Below, piece by piece: positions 1-10,773 of a stretch of DNA of 64,000 bases. The position numbers were made by a program, and so were the translations under genes. Position 1 is the stretch's first letter; the number at the start of each line of letters is the position of its first letter. Source of the DNA: Topomyia yanbarensis. Lineage: Eukaryota > Arthropoda > Insecta > Diptera > Culicidae. Location of the stretch: the NCBI RefSeq assembly GCF_030247195.1, contig NC_080671.1, forward strand, positions 209,439,993-209,503,992, in the 5' to 3' direction. Under the pieces are notes generated by a model that saw only the letters and a list, made by a program, of their open reading frames with translations, ran no database searches and was not told the DNA's origin.

Positions 1-826
1 CGTATTATCAAAAGCACCCTCGACGTCAAGAAAAGCGCAAATTGCCATTTTTCTTGAAATAGAGGGTTTTCTCAATAAGTGTCACTAAGGTATGTAAGGC
101 TGTTTACGTAGATTTGCCCTTTTGTTATGCAAACTGGTACTTGTTAAGCGGAACTTTCGATAAGTGCTTCGTTCGAATATAACGGTCTAGCAGCTTTGAC
201 ATTGAAAATGTCTTACTGCACTATCTGGGGCAGGGTGTCATTCTAAAATCTAAACTCAAACGATGTCACGTTTTTGCGTCACTATTTTGAACGCTAATAG
301 CTTTGTTATTTATGAACGAATTTCCGTCTGGATATCACCAAACAATTCGGAAATAGCTGAAATTATTTTTTATTGCTTTAGTGTTTTTGTATTTCAATAG
401 CACACTATTGAAAAATAAACAAAAATGAACAGATCTCGAAAACGTGAAAACTCCCATACATCAGTCAATCTATCCCCGGCAGAGCCGTCAATAGGGAGCA
501 GGTTAGTGGTTCAAACGAACACGAAAAGTTATAAATAAATGTGCCGCTTGCCTGTTTGAATCAGTTGTTGTTCTTTTGCCAGACAAGTAACATCGTGCCT
601 ATAGCGTCTCGTACGACAGATTTGAGCACCCAGCATACTACGCTTCTATGAATGACATCATCATCGACTATTTAAAGAATATCATTCATCGAGCGTCTTC
701 ATTCTCCCGTCTAACGTCGGGCATTAAAAAACAGCAGTAGCAATCATGCATGTTGACAATGCGCTGCGATGAGTGCTGCATTTGATCACTGCTACGGCTA
801 CCGCTGGGGGTGATCCGGTGTAAATA
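1..826. other. No gene recognised; unassigned left flank
   Basis: AT-rich sequence with no convincing open reading frame, RNA gene or terminal repeat pair. It ends where the first copy of the 0.5 kb repeat begins. Confidence 0.5.
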
Positions 827-2830
827 GCGCGCGGCTGGAAGAGTTGGCAAACCTCAGTTGAAGCTGACTAATTGTTCCATTCTGCATGTTATTATTGTTA
901 AATTAAAAGCCCTTTTAAGGACTATAACAATAACAAACAATAAAGAACAAATTGGAATATTTCCAATCATTGACATTGATAATCCAATTGCGCAGTTTAT
1001 ATTCGTTATTTGTTGCTTGTTTATCTGAAATTTGCAACAATCTGTTATTTGTTTAAATTTATCCTTCCGAAACAATACAAAAATGTGCAGCTACTTAAAG
1101 TACATTTCCAGGCTAAAATTAGCGAAAACCTGTGATTTATTAAAAACAGTCTTTCGGAAACATAATCCAAAATTCTGCAATGTTTCAGAAAATTGGAGGA
1201 TGTGGCAACACTGCCAGCTAGCGAAAGCCGTACCAAAAAGAATCCACAAATATTTTTTCGTTATTCTGCATGAAGGCAGTCCTTCCATCAACAATGCGAA
1301 AGTGATGAAAGACGATGTCACGTATCAAACTATCAGTATTTCATATTAGGGGAAGATGGGGTAAAACGCACCCTGAGGCAAAATGCACCCCTTGCTTATA
1401 TCGAAAACTGCTGAAAATTTATAGAAAAGGGTAACACCAGTCAGAAGTCCGCCAAAGTAAACATACTTTGTCAAAATTTCATAACCGTACATCAATAGCA
1501 GCTCGAGAAATAAACAAAAGACAATATCGTGCTCTTCTCATGTCATTATCGTGGCTCGTGCAACAAGGATTTTCAGCTCTTATAAGGGCAATTTGTATTA
1601 TTATATCAGTGGATCCCAGTTCTATTTATACCTTTGTTCATTATTCTGACGCACTATATATGAAAAATCTACTAAATAATTCACTTTGCTAAATTTATAT
1701 CTCTGCTCCATCGGGGGCAAAATACCCTCTTCTTTGATTTGGCTGATTTTTTAATCGAAAACAAAAAAAATGTTCTGAAAACCTACTAATTGCATAACCT
1801 AAGGCTATTTAATGGCACACTTTTGTGAAATCTCGTTAGACTATGTGCTTGTTCACCAAACATTCTGCCCCGTTGTTGCGGTGCATTCTGCCCCGTTGTT
1901 GTAGTGCATTATGCCCCGTTGTTATGGTGCATTTTACCCCCGAACAGGTGCGTTTTGCCCCGCTTATTTTTCAAAGGGCAATTTTTAATGATTTTGAAGA
2001 ATCGAATATTTTTCATGTTCTTGATTATTTTGCAAAGCATTGTGACTGATTACAGAGGAAAATGTTGGCAAAATGATATCATGAATTAAATTCTCCCGAT
2101 TGATGTTCTATAGCTGAGTTATGATCATATTTCCTTAGGGGGTGCGTTTTACCCCATCTTCCCCTAGATGCTGAAGGGAAAGGTTGTTTGTTTCTTTCCA
2201 ATTTTAATTATTTATCCGATTTAAGAAGCGCGCGGCTGGAAGAGACAGTAAACCGTAGTTGCGGCTGACTGATTATTCCATTTCGCATGTTATTTTTGTA
2301 AATTAATAGCCCTTTTAAGGACTATAACCAACAATGAAGAACAAATTTGAAAAATTCCTGACAATGACAGCGATAACCTAATTCCGCCGTTTATATTCGT
2401 TACTTGTTGCTTGCGCGTACATTGACAATCTGAAATTTGCAACAATCTGTGATTTGTTTAAAATTATCCTTCCGAAACAATACAAAAATGTACAGTATAT
2501 TGCCATGCTGAAATTGGCGAAAACCAAACCAAATCCAAAAGTCTGCAATATTATAGAAATCGGAGGATGTGAAAAATCCGCAAATATTTTTTTGTTATTC
2601 TGCATGAAGGCAGTCCTTCCATCATCAGTGCGAAAGTGATAAAAGCCGATGTCACGTTTCAAGCTATCAGTATTTCATATTAGATGCTGAAGCGAAAGGT
2701 TGTTTCTTTTCATTTCGAAATATTTATCTGATGCAAGTAACGTGCGGCTGGAAGAGATGGCAAAGCTTTTTTTGCAGCTAACTAATTGTTCCATTCTGCA
2801 TGTTATTTTTGTTAAACCAAAAGCCCTTAG
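827..2830. repeat. Three diverged tandem copies of a 0.5 kb repeat
   Basis: The string GCGCGGCTGGAAGAG, or a close variant, starts copies near 827, 2228 and 2741. Each is followed by TGTTCCATTCTGCATGTTAT-like sequence and AAAGCCCTT. Near 1268 and 2603 both longer copies carry GCATGAAGGCAGTCCTTCCA and end in ATTTCATATTA. With the 816-bp element at 1349-2164 and its TA duplication removed, spacing is about 580 bp, then about 512 bp; the last copy is truncated. No coding function is evident. The family is unknown to me. Confidence 0.75.
1349..2164. mobile_element. TA-flanked MITE-like element with GGGGAAGATGGGG ends
   Basis: Perfect 25-bp terminal inverted repeats begin GGGGAAGATGGGGTAAAACG, flanked by TA (1347-1348 and 2165-2166). 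The sister repeat at about 2677-2690 reads ATTTCATATTAGATGCTGAAG without interruption, so it is a directly visible empty site and proves a 2-bp TA duplication. Inside, near 1862-1960, a run of CTGCCCCGTTG and TTTGCCCC motifs echoes the core of the terminal repeat. Length is 816 bp and there is no transposase ORF. TA targeting suggests the Tc1/mariner group or a relative, but the superfamily is not established. Confidence 0.85.
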
Positions 2831-3289
2831 TTAGTTTAGTATTTTTCATTCCATAGCACGCGTGTTTGTGTATCCCACAAATAGTCCTTTTCGGGATTCC
2901 ACCAATGGTCCTTTTCAGGACCCCACATACAAAAGAGTTAATTTGAATGATTCCCTTAAAATGGTTCTTTTTAGGATCCCAAATATAGAACATTTCAGAG
3001 TTAATGTTAATTAAACCACCAAATATATAAAGATACATATGATAAACTTTCTTCGTTTACGAATAATTTGTTTATGACCAGTTATTTTTGTATCGTGGTT
3101 GCAAACATTTGATTTGATAGCAGGTATTTAAAGATAGAGGTAAGGTTTTGTTTGTGAGCATCATTAATTTATGTTCCCATTTCATGGATTTGAATAAAAC
3201 TATTTTAAACCTTGAATTTATCACACTATAGGTTATCGATTTTAATTTAAAAATTCAACAATTATCTCTAGTGAAGAATAGCATGTCTG
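2831..3289. other. Unassigned AT-rich stretch
   Basis: Contains a short local repeat of GGNCCTTTTCRGGA-like sequence near 2880-2980 but no gene, inverted terminal repeats or recognisable element. Confidence 0.4.
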
Positions 3290-4327
3290 TGTGTAGTTCT
3301 GAAGCAGTCGATGGCATTAACGGGTTTTAATTTGGCCACGGATAATATTGCTTGTTCATATAGCTGGCTGCATTTTTAATGTCATCGTGGTCGTGTCTTG
3401 TACACAACCCTTAATTTTTCTATCAGTTCCAGAAGTGTTGATGTCAAACTAATAGGTCTGAAGGCCTTGGGTAGTGTCAAGCCTTTTTACTTGTTTTTAG
3501 AATAAATATAACCCCAACTTCTCTCCAGCTTATAGGTGTGTGCCCAAGCTTAAGACTGGATCTCAGGATGTTTTGTAGATCCGGAAGAATTATGTCTGTC
3601 GATTTTTGTACAAATATTGCTTGCCCATTTAATTAGAGATGGTGTGAGAATCCAACAGGCCAGTTCCTGTAATGCCTCAGAAGTCCTGTTAGGACTGAGT
3701 CCATCACAATCCTGACCTGTCGAATTCTCGTCCTTCGCAACCGACCCAGGAAAGTGGGTGTTCATTAGAATATCCAATGTTTCACTGTTTCCAATTGTGA
3801 GAGAACCATCGCCTTTTTTCACTTGCCCTAGGCCATTTGTGTGATCCTTTGATAAGGCTTTTTTGAAGGCGAACTGCCTCTGGAAAGTTTTCGATGTTCT
3901 CACAAAACTCGCTCATTGATAGTTTCTTAGCCTTTCTCAACTCAGTGTTGTATTTGGTAAGAGCGGTCCTGTAGTTTGACCAGTTATCAGTAATCTTCGC
4001 TTTATTGAACAGGCGCCTAGCTTCCCTCCTAAGTGTTGGTAGATTTACGTTCCACCAAGAAACATCACGACGTATAGACTGGTATTGTTGGCGGTTATGA
4101 TCCTCTCTTGTAAGTCGTTTACCGCATTATCCAGATCTGCCGGAGTGGATCTTACTCTCCGTTTTTTCGAATGTTCCAGGTGTGAGCGGAATACGCACCA
4201 ATTTGTTTTCGTTATTTCCCTCTGTGTTTTTGCATTGTGAGTTTATTGGCATCTATGGCAAACATTATGTGTCTGTGATCCGACAAACTAGGTTCGTCAG
4301 GAACGTGCAAACTCTTTATCTTTTCCT

Positions 4328-4741
4328 TTATTTGAGCAGTGCATAAGTGAGGTCCAGTACTTCGCTCCTAACTGCGGTCATAAATGTAGATACAACTCCC
4401 TTGTTACATACATTGACATCATTTGACGACACGTATTCTAGTAGGTGCTCACCTCTAGTATCTATATCCGTGCTACCCCATGTTGTGTGATGTGCATTGG
4501 CATCACATCCAATTATAAATGGCTTGTTTATGGTTATGCAGTACTTTATGAGGGCATCGATTTCAGAAGGTGATGTTGTATCCGCATCGCCAGGGAAGCA
4601 GGCAGATGCGATCACAAGCTCCTGCTTTCCCATAGCCGTTTGTGCCTTCACTATTATTGCAACGACGTCTCGTTGAATGCATTCCAGTAAATAGCGAGTT
4701 CCAGTGGCATTTTCTGGTCCAGTATATGCTTCGGCTCTTGC
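4328..4741 (-). pseudogene. LOA-like ORF2 endonuclease fragment
   Basis: The open frame (107-codon ATG ORF from 4651, extendable upstream to about 4741 without a stop) carries the late motifs of an AP-like endonuclease: GKQELVIASACFPGD, FIIGCDANAHH (catalytic D and N), WGSTDIDTRG, then VLDLTYA. The usual LSDH-type histidine motif follows in a broken frame (PSLSDHRHI, just below 4328). The first half of the domain is absent, so the ORF1 piece abuts ORF2 through an internal deletion. Confidence 0.75.
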
Positions 4742-4754
4742 CTTTTGCGCACCT

Positions 4755-5366
4755 TCATCTACAGGGGCTTTTGATCCTCTCCTTGCGTTTCAGTTCGTGA
4801 GCCGCATACATTAGGGTTTTTTGTGTATTGCTCGTGAGATGGGCTGCCACCGATGCACTCGTTACCGTTGCTGCTGGCTTGCCATAATCAGAAGTCCGTC
4901 GTGAGGTGCTCCGTGTTGGGTCACCCACAGGAGCTTTTACAGTCAATACTTGCCTAGAACTTCCACGGTCGGCGAAAACCGGGGCACCCTTAAACCGGTG
5001 CATTTTAGCCTTTCCGAATACATAGTTCAGCTGGTTGTGTTGGGAGGTTATCAGTTTCACTGAAGCCTCTTCTACCGCCAACAGGAGCTCTACCGTTTTG
5101 AAGACCGTAGTCATCTTCACAACCCTCCAGCACTCTGTGCAAAAATTGTCGTTGTGATTCTGCACCAGGCGAAGGATGCTCCCATCGCACCTTTCCATGC
5201 TGTCTGGGAAATAACCGATGTAAAGCGCTTGTTTTGGGATCTGCGAAGTTTCAACGGCTTTCAATGAAGCGCCTTCCCAAGGTTTGATCGCAGCTGTGGC
5301 ATCATGCAGCCACTTAGTTGTATCTTTGTCTACACAGGCGATTTCGAGATACCCTTGTAGGTGCAC
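4755..5366 (-). pseudogene. LOA-like ORF1 fragment with DUF4780-like domain
   Basis: The longest open piece of the LOA-like element, 203 codons. The DUF4780-like part covers about residues 15-125. After it comes a basic, Ser/Thr-rich tail ending KRKERIKSPCR. No zinc knuckles are visible, although such ORF1 proteins often carry them, so the C-terminus is probably lost. The same frame continues upstream of the apparent start through a TAG, so the first ATG is not a real start. In family terms it would bind the element RNA; here it is a relic. Confidence 0.65.
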
Positions 5367-5699
5367 TTCCTAAACTTGGGTCTCGTATTGTTTGAGCTCT
5401 GCATTCAGCTGCTCATGGCTGAGGGTATTCGCAGGGTATCCAACCGGGATGAAGGCCATCGAGTGCGATCTGGCCATTTCGTTGAAGGTTGAGCGCTACT
5501 CAGTTTTTAGTATCTGTCTGGTTTTCTGTTTTTGGTTCCTTCCTGCAACCACTATTGTTCGGCAACTCCATGTCTTTCGAAGACTGTCGCTTGGATGGTG
5601 CCTTCCCTATTGGAATTTTTACCAACTCCAGCGCTTCAGTGGGTTTGTGGCCGTTTCTCAGCAGCCACCCATAGTCATAGCTGGAAAATGTCATGGTTA

Positions 5700-5960
5700 T
5701 GACCAGTCATCTGGTGACTGGTCGCATGTTTGCTCGTGACATGTACAAGTTGCGGATTCTTGCGACATGTGACACAAGCGCGTGTACTATGACACGATAC
5801 ATTTTCCCCGTGACATGTCATAAAATTTGTACATGTTTCAAAACAAAACTGGTTTGTCAAGCAGCTGTACATTTACTGAACTGTGGCATGTATGTTCGTT
5901 TGCGAACGGTCGCGACAATAGAAAAACAGGTTGCTTGTTATGTGACATGTCGACAATGAA
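5700..5960. repeat. Region dense in ACATGT/GACATGTC motifs
   Basis: Many copies of GTGACATGT, ACATGTAC and GACATGTC, plus the perfect hairpin GACCAGTCATCTGGTGACTGGTC near 5700, immediately upstream of the LOA-like ORF1 on the minus strand. Related motifs recur near 21,445-21,560 next to another ORF1-like frame. They could be the 5' leader or promoter repeats of the LINE; that role is inferred. Confidence 0.4.
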
Positions 5961-6039
5961 CCGGTATTGAAAATGGGTAAAATATTGGATACCGTACTTT
6001 GGCGGATAATTGGAAATACAGAAAATGAGATAATTGTAT

Positions 6040-6365
6040 TTCTTTCAACATTTCACAAATAAATATTGTTTGTTATTGCGAGTTAAGAGGTGTTGAAAAT
6101 CAATAGTTTTAGACATTTTAAACGCACACTGGGAAGTAAATGCGTCAAAATCGAAAATTTTTCAACTTTTCACAGATAGACATTGTTTGTTATTGCGAGT
6201 TAAGAGGTGTTGAAAATCAATAGTTTTAGACATTTTAAACGCACATTAGGAAGTAAATGCGTCCAAATCGAAAAAAATTCAACTTTTCACAGATAAACAT
6301 TGTTTGTTATTGCGAGTTAAGAGATGTTGAAAATCAATAGTTTTAGACATTTTAAACGCACACTG
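6040..6365 (+). repeat. 117-bp satellite, forward orientation, block 1
   Basis: About three monomers of exactly 117 bp (equivalent positions 6075, 6192, 6309). Monomer landmarks in order: GTTATTGCGAGTTAAGAGG, GTTGAAAATCAATAGTTTT, GACATTTTAAACGCAC, GGAAGTAAATGCGTC, TTCAACTTTTCACAG. The array is interrupted at 6365 by the Transib-like element and resumes at 9139 in phase. Confidence 0.95.
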
Positions 6366-9138
6366 CACAGTGGTCCAGGAAGCGAAATTAGCGGGAAACA
6401 ATTAATTGCGCTTTCATCTTTGGATTTAGAGATTTGGTGTCTTAGAAACATTTATTGTGTGTGACAAACTGCATCTTTTGGCTGAAACGGTCTTAGGGTG
6501 GTCCTTAAAGTGTCAAAGTTGTAGAAATTATTTCAAATTTTAGTTGAGATAGAGTGATATTTTCTTCTACAATATTCTAGAACAATCAATTCTGAGCAAC
6601 TTTGTTGAAGATTCTAACTTTGTATCTCAAACAGTTTTCATTTTATAGTGAGTTCCATGTCATTACTTAGGGTGTCTCTCAAAAAAACAGTTTTCTCCGT
6701 ACAGTTTTTCAGTGTGATTTTTCTCACAAAAGTACTCTTCTGTGTACTTTTAGAGCATGATTAGGGGCAACTTTTACTGAAGAAAGAAAATTTTTATCTT
6801 GTCTGGTTCAAAAGTTATACATAATTTTCACTGAAAAATACGCCCTTTTCAAATGTCGATATCTTAAAAAGGGGCAAACGAAAATTGATAATTTTGATTG
6901 CATTTGAAAGGTTGTACTTGTGTTTTTAATATATTAAAAAATTGGAGAACGCTTTTTTGTCTTTCTCAAATAAATCAAAATTACGTAGAAGCATTTTTGC
7001 ATACATTCCTACAGCGCTCATATAAAAAATATTTGTTTTACGGAGATTCTGTGAATTTTTGCCAACACTTTTCAAGAATGCAGGCTGTTTTATTTTGTAG
7101 ATAGGGTAATGATCCTATTTTGGACCTATTCGTTAGGGTGCCGTTCTGTATCACTAATGCCGACCTATAATTTGCTTCCAATCATCGCCAAGATTTTTTA
7201 AAATCATCACACATTTTCAAGCTTTTTGAAATACAGTTATGTTCCGATCTACAGATTTATATTACAGATATTTACGAATATGTACAGATGTATGTCTGTA
7301 TCATTCACTGAAATTTGATTAGGTTCATAAATATTGTTTGGCTTTGTGACTGTCATTAAACTTTGTTTTGATTTACTTCTTTTCTTCAAACAAGTTGCAA
7401 TTAAACCCACACGAATTTTCAAAACTGTCGTTGTTTTGGTAAACCACTCTGCAAAGCGCTTGAATACAACATATGCAATACCAAAACTAAGCATTATTTT
7501 GATTATCAAATGGTGAACTGATAAGAGTTTGACTCATGGTAGCTAAGATGTTTGGAAACGCTTTCCGCTATTGGACATCTTTAAAAGACGTGCTAATTAT
7601 GAATTTTAAATCATCAAACATAACCCTATTTTTACCATTTTTTGTTAACCATTTTTGTTAACGTCGGTTCCAACAGCATGAAGTAACAAGTTACTTTACG
7701 CTTGTCCGGACATGCCGTAGGCTCAGGTGATTCGCATTTCTAATGCCAAAAGACCTTGAATCCTACGGTAGCAGACAAAGGGTTAAGTCGCCGGTAAACT
7801 TTAAGCTTGCTCAAATGACCCTTCCGCGCTTTTCTAAACTTTCTCCCTTCAACTCCTTGCTCTCCCTTGAGTACTATGGCTCTTAATATTAAAAAATATA
7901 CTTCACCTTCCAGTCCCTTGCTAATTAGATACCGTAACAACAGTTGACAAACATAACCCTGTACCATAAAAATGTATGTGCACTACCTAAGTAACATTTA
8001 AAGTTTTATAGCACACTACAAGAGCAGTCTAAGTTTTGAGAGCTCCTTCAAGAGTGTCATAAAACTTCAGTTGCTACTTGGGTAAGGTTCCTTTACGCAG
8101 GGAATACGCGCGTAAAAGACTTCAGTGTATATTTGGTATTTGCATTCTCGCTGGCTCCATTATTGTTGGTAGTATGGTAAGGTGGAAGTGAGAGGAAAGC
8201 GATTCTAGTTTCTATTGCGATTACATGCAAGTTTTTCTTTAATATACAAGTTCTCAGGAATAAGGCAAATATTGACCCTAACGCATTGATTATAATTCAT
8301 ATGCATTTCAACGATTGTACATAGATCGAGTAATTGATGATATAGTGCGGCACCCTAACGAATAGGCTCAAAATATGGTCATTACACTATCATCAATATG
8401 AAAAGCCTGCAAATGTATGTGGTCCTTGAAAAGTCTTGGTAAAAATTCACAGAATCTGCGTAAAATAAATATTTTTGGTTATATGAGCGCTGTAGGAATA
8501 TATGCAAAAATGCTTTTACTTAAATTTGATTTATTTGAGATAGAGAAAAAAGCGTTCTCCAATTTTTTAATATATTAAAGGCACAAGTACAACCTTTCAA
8601 ATGCAATCAAAATTATTAATTTTCGTTTGCCCCCTTTTAAGATATCGACATTTTAAAAGGGCGTTTTTTTCAGTGAAAATTATGTATAACTTTTAAACCA
8701 GACAAGATAAAAATTTTCTTCTTTCAGAAAAAGTTGCCCCTAATTATGCTCTAAAAGAACACAGAAGAGTACTTTTGTGAGAAAAATCACACTAAAAAAC
8801 TGTACGGAGAAAACTGTTTTTTTGAGAGACACCCTAAATAATGACATGGAACTCACTATAAAATGAAAACTGTTTGAGATACAAAGTTAGAATCTTCAAC
8901 AAAGTTGCTCAGAATTGATTGTTCTAGAATATTGTAGAAGAAAGTATCACTCTATCTCAACTAAAATTTGAAATAATTTCTACAACTTTGAAACTTTAAA
9001 GACCACCCTAAGACCGTTTCAGCCAAAAGATGCAGTTTGTCACACACAATAAATGTTTCTAAGACACCAAATCTCGAAATCCAAAGATGAAAGCGTAATT
9101 AATTGTTTCCCGCTAATTTCGCTTCCTGGACCACTGTG
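6366..9138. mobile_element. Transib-like element with about 780-bp inverted repeats, inserted in the satellite
   Basis: The ends read CACAGTGGTCCAGGAAGCGA on both sides (inverted). The inverted repeats run from 6366 to about 7143 and from about 8348 to 9138 with high identity. The flanking 5-bp duplication CACTG (6361-6365, 9139-9143) is proven by neighbouring satellite monomers, which read GCACACTGGGAAG without interruption. A CACWRTGG terminus with a 5-bp duplication is the Transib signature, and its first seven bases equal the V(D)J recombination signal heptamer CACAGTG. There is no transposase-like ORF, so it is non-autonomous. The unique middle (about 7144-8347) holds a stretch near 7820-7930 also found near 54,300-54,420. 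Confidence 0.8.
7144..8347. other. Interior of the Transib-like element, no gene
   Basis: About 1.2 kb between the two long inverted repeats. ORFs here are short and unlike any transposase. Near 7855-7880 the string TTGAGTACTATGGCTCTTA also occurs, with one difference, in the leader of the BEL/Pao element near 54,355, so a common repeat sits at both places. Confidence 0.5.
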
Positions 9139-10500
9139 CACTGGGAAGTAAATGCGTCAAAATCGAAAAATTTTCAACTTTTCACAGATAAACATTGCTT
9201 GTTATTGCGAGTTACGAGGTGTTGAAAATCAATAGTTTTAGACATTTTAAACGCACATTGGGAAGTAAATGCATCGAAATCGAAAATTTTTCAAATTTTC
9301 GCAGATAAACATTGTCTGTTATTGCGAGTTAAGAGGTGTCGAAAATCAATAGTTTTAGACATTTTAAACGCACATTAGGAAGTAAATGCGTCCAAATCGA
9401 AAAAAATTCAACTTTTCACAGATAAACATTGTTTGTTATTGCGAGTTACGAGGTGTTGAAAATCAATAATTTTAGACATTTAAACGCACACTGGGAAGTA
9501 AATGCGTCAAAATCGAAAAATTTTCAACTTTTCACAGATAAAAATTGCTTGTTATTGCGAGTTACGAGGTGTTGAAAATCAATAGTTTTAGACATTTTAA
9601 ACGCACATTGGGAAGTAAATGCATCGAAATCGAAAAATTTTCAAATTTTCGCAGATAAACATTGTCTGTTATTGCGAGTTAAGAGGTGTCGAAAATCAAT
9701 AGTTTTAGACATTTTAAACACACATTAGGAAGTAAATGCGTCCAAATCGAAAAAAAAATCAATTTTTCACAGATAAACATTGTTTGTTATTGCGAGTTAC
9801 GAGGTGTTGAAAATCAATAGTTTTAGACATTTTAAACGCACATTAGGAAGTAAATGCGTCAAAATCGAAAAAAAAATTCAACTTTTCACAGATAAACATT
9901 GTTTGTTATTGCGAGTTAAGAGGTGTTGAAAATCAATAGTTTTAGACATTTTAAACGCACATTAGGAAGTAAATGAGTCAAAATCGAAAAAAAAATCAAC
10001 TTTTCCGGATAAACTTTGTTTGTTATTGCGAGTTAAGAGGTGTTGAAAATCAATAGTTTTAGACATTTTAAACGCAAACTGGGAAGTAAATGCGTCAAAA
10101 TCGAAAAATTTTCAACTTTTCACAGATAAACATTGTTTGTTATTGCGAGTTACGAGGTGTTGAAAATCAATAGTTTTAGACATTTTAAACGCACATTGGG
10201 AAGTAAATGCATCGAAATCGTAAAATTTTCAAATTTTCGCAGATAAACATTGTTTGTTATTGCGAGTTAAGAGGTGTTGAAAATCAATAGTTTTAGACAT
10301 TTTAAACGCACACTGGGAAGTAAATGCGTCAAAATCGAAGAAAAAATCAACTTTTCACAGATAAACATTGTTTGTTATTGCGAGTTACGAGGTGTTGAAA
10401 ATCAATAGTTTTAGACATTTTAAACGCACATTGGGAAGCAAATGCATCGAAATCGAAAAATTTTCAACTTTTCGCAGATAAACATTGTTTGTTATTATGA
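9139..10500 (+). repeat. 117-bp satellite, forward orientation, block 2
   Basis: About twelve head-to-tail monomers of 115-119 bp with the landmarks given for block 1. Variants alternate between GCACATTAGGAAG, GCACACTGGGAAG and GCACATTGGGAAG, and poly-A length after AATCG varies. From about 9445 onward the sequence is repeated at 13,021. Confidence 0.95.
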
Positions 10501-10565
10501 GTTGTTTACTATTTTTAACTGCAACCGTCGGCGCGGCCCGGCGCGGCGGCGCTGGGCACACCTCT
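10501..10565. other. GC-rich junction where satellite orientation flips
   Basis: Between the forward array (ending GTTATTATGAG) and the reverse array (starting near TTTTAAACGCATTTT) sits a short non-satellite spacer containing GGCGCGGCCCGGCGCGGCGG, far more GC-rich than its surroundings. The same spacer recurs at about 14,742-14,806 in the duplicated copy. Confidence 0.7.
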
Positions 10566-10773
10566 AATTTTAAACGCATTTTTAAATTTCCATTTTGTCG
10601 AAATTACTTCCCGTTGTGCATTTCAAATGTTCAAAACTTTTGATATTCAAGTCCTAATAACTCGGAAAAACAAGCAACATTCATCTGTAAAAAGTGAATT
10701 TTGCGATTTTGACGCATTTACTTCCCCATGTGCGTTTAAAATGTTCAAAACTAGTGATTTTCATATCCTAATA

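Larger units (their letters stand above)
3290..5694 (-). pseudogene. Decayed LOA-like non-LTR retrotransposon (ORF1 plus part of ORF2)
   Basis: Read on the minus strand this resembles a LOA/Loner-type LINE. An ORF1 N-terminus at 5694-5500 is followed, after a frameshift and a TAG near 5370, by a 203-codon ORF (5366-4755). Its pattern (KWLHDA, PWEGASLK, a PKQAL...GYFP stretch, QNHNDN, CWRVV) resembles the DUF4780-type domain of insect retroelement ORF1 proteins. From about 4740 to 4328 comes the C-terminal half of an AP-endonuclease: FIIGCDANAHHTTWGS, TRGEHLLEY and a final LDLTYA. From 3903 down, linker and reverse-transcriptase finger fragments (THFPGS, RPSDLL, YKTRPR-like) occur in shifting frames with stops. 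The endonuclease N-terminus and the RT palm and thumb are missing. It cannot make active protein. Confidence 0.75.
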
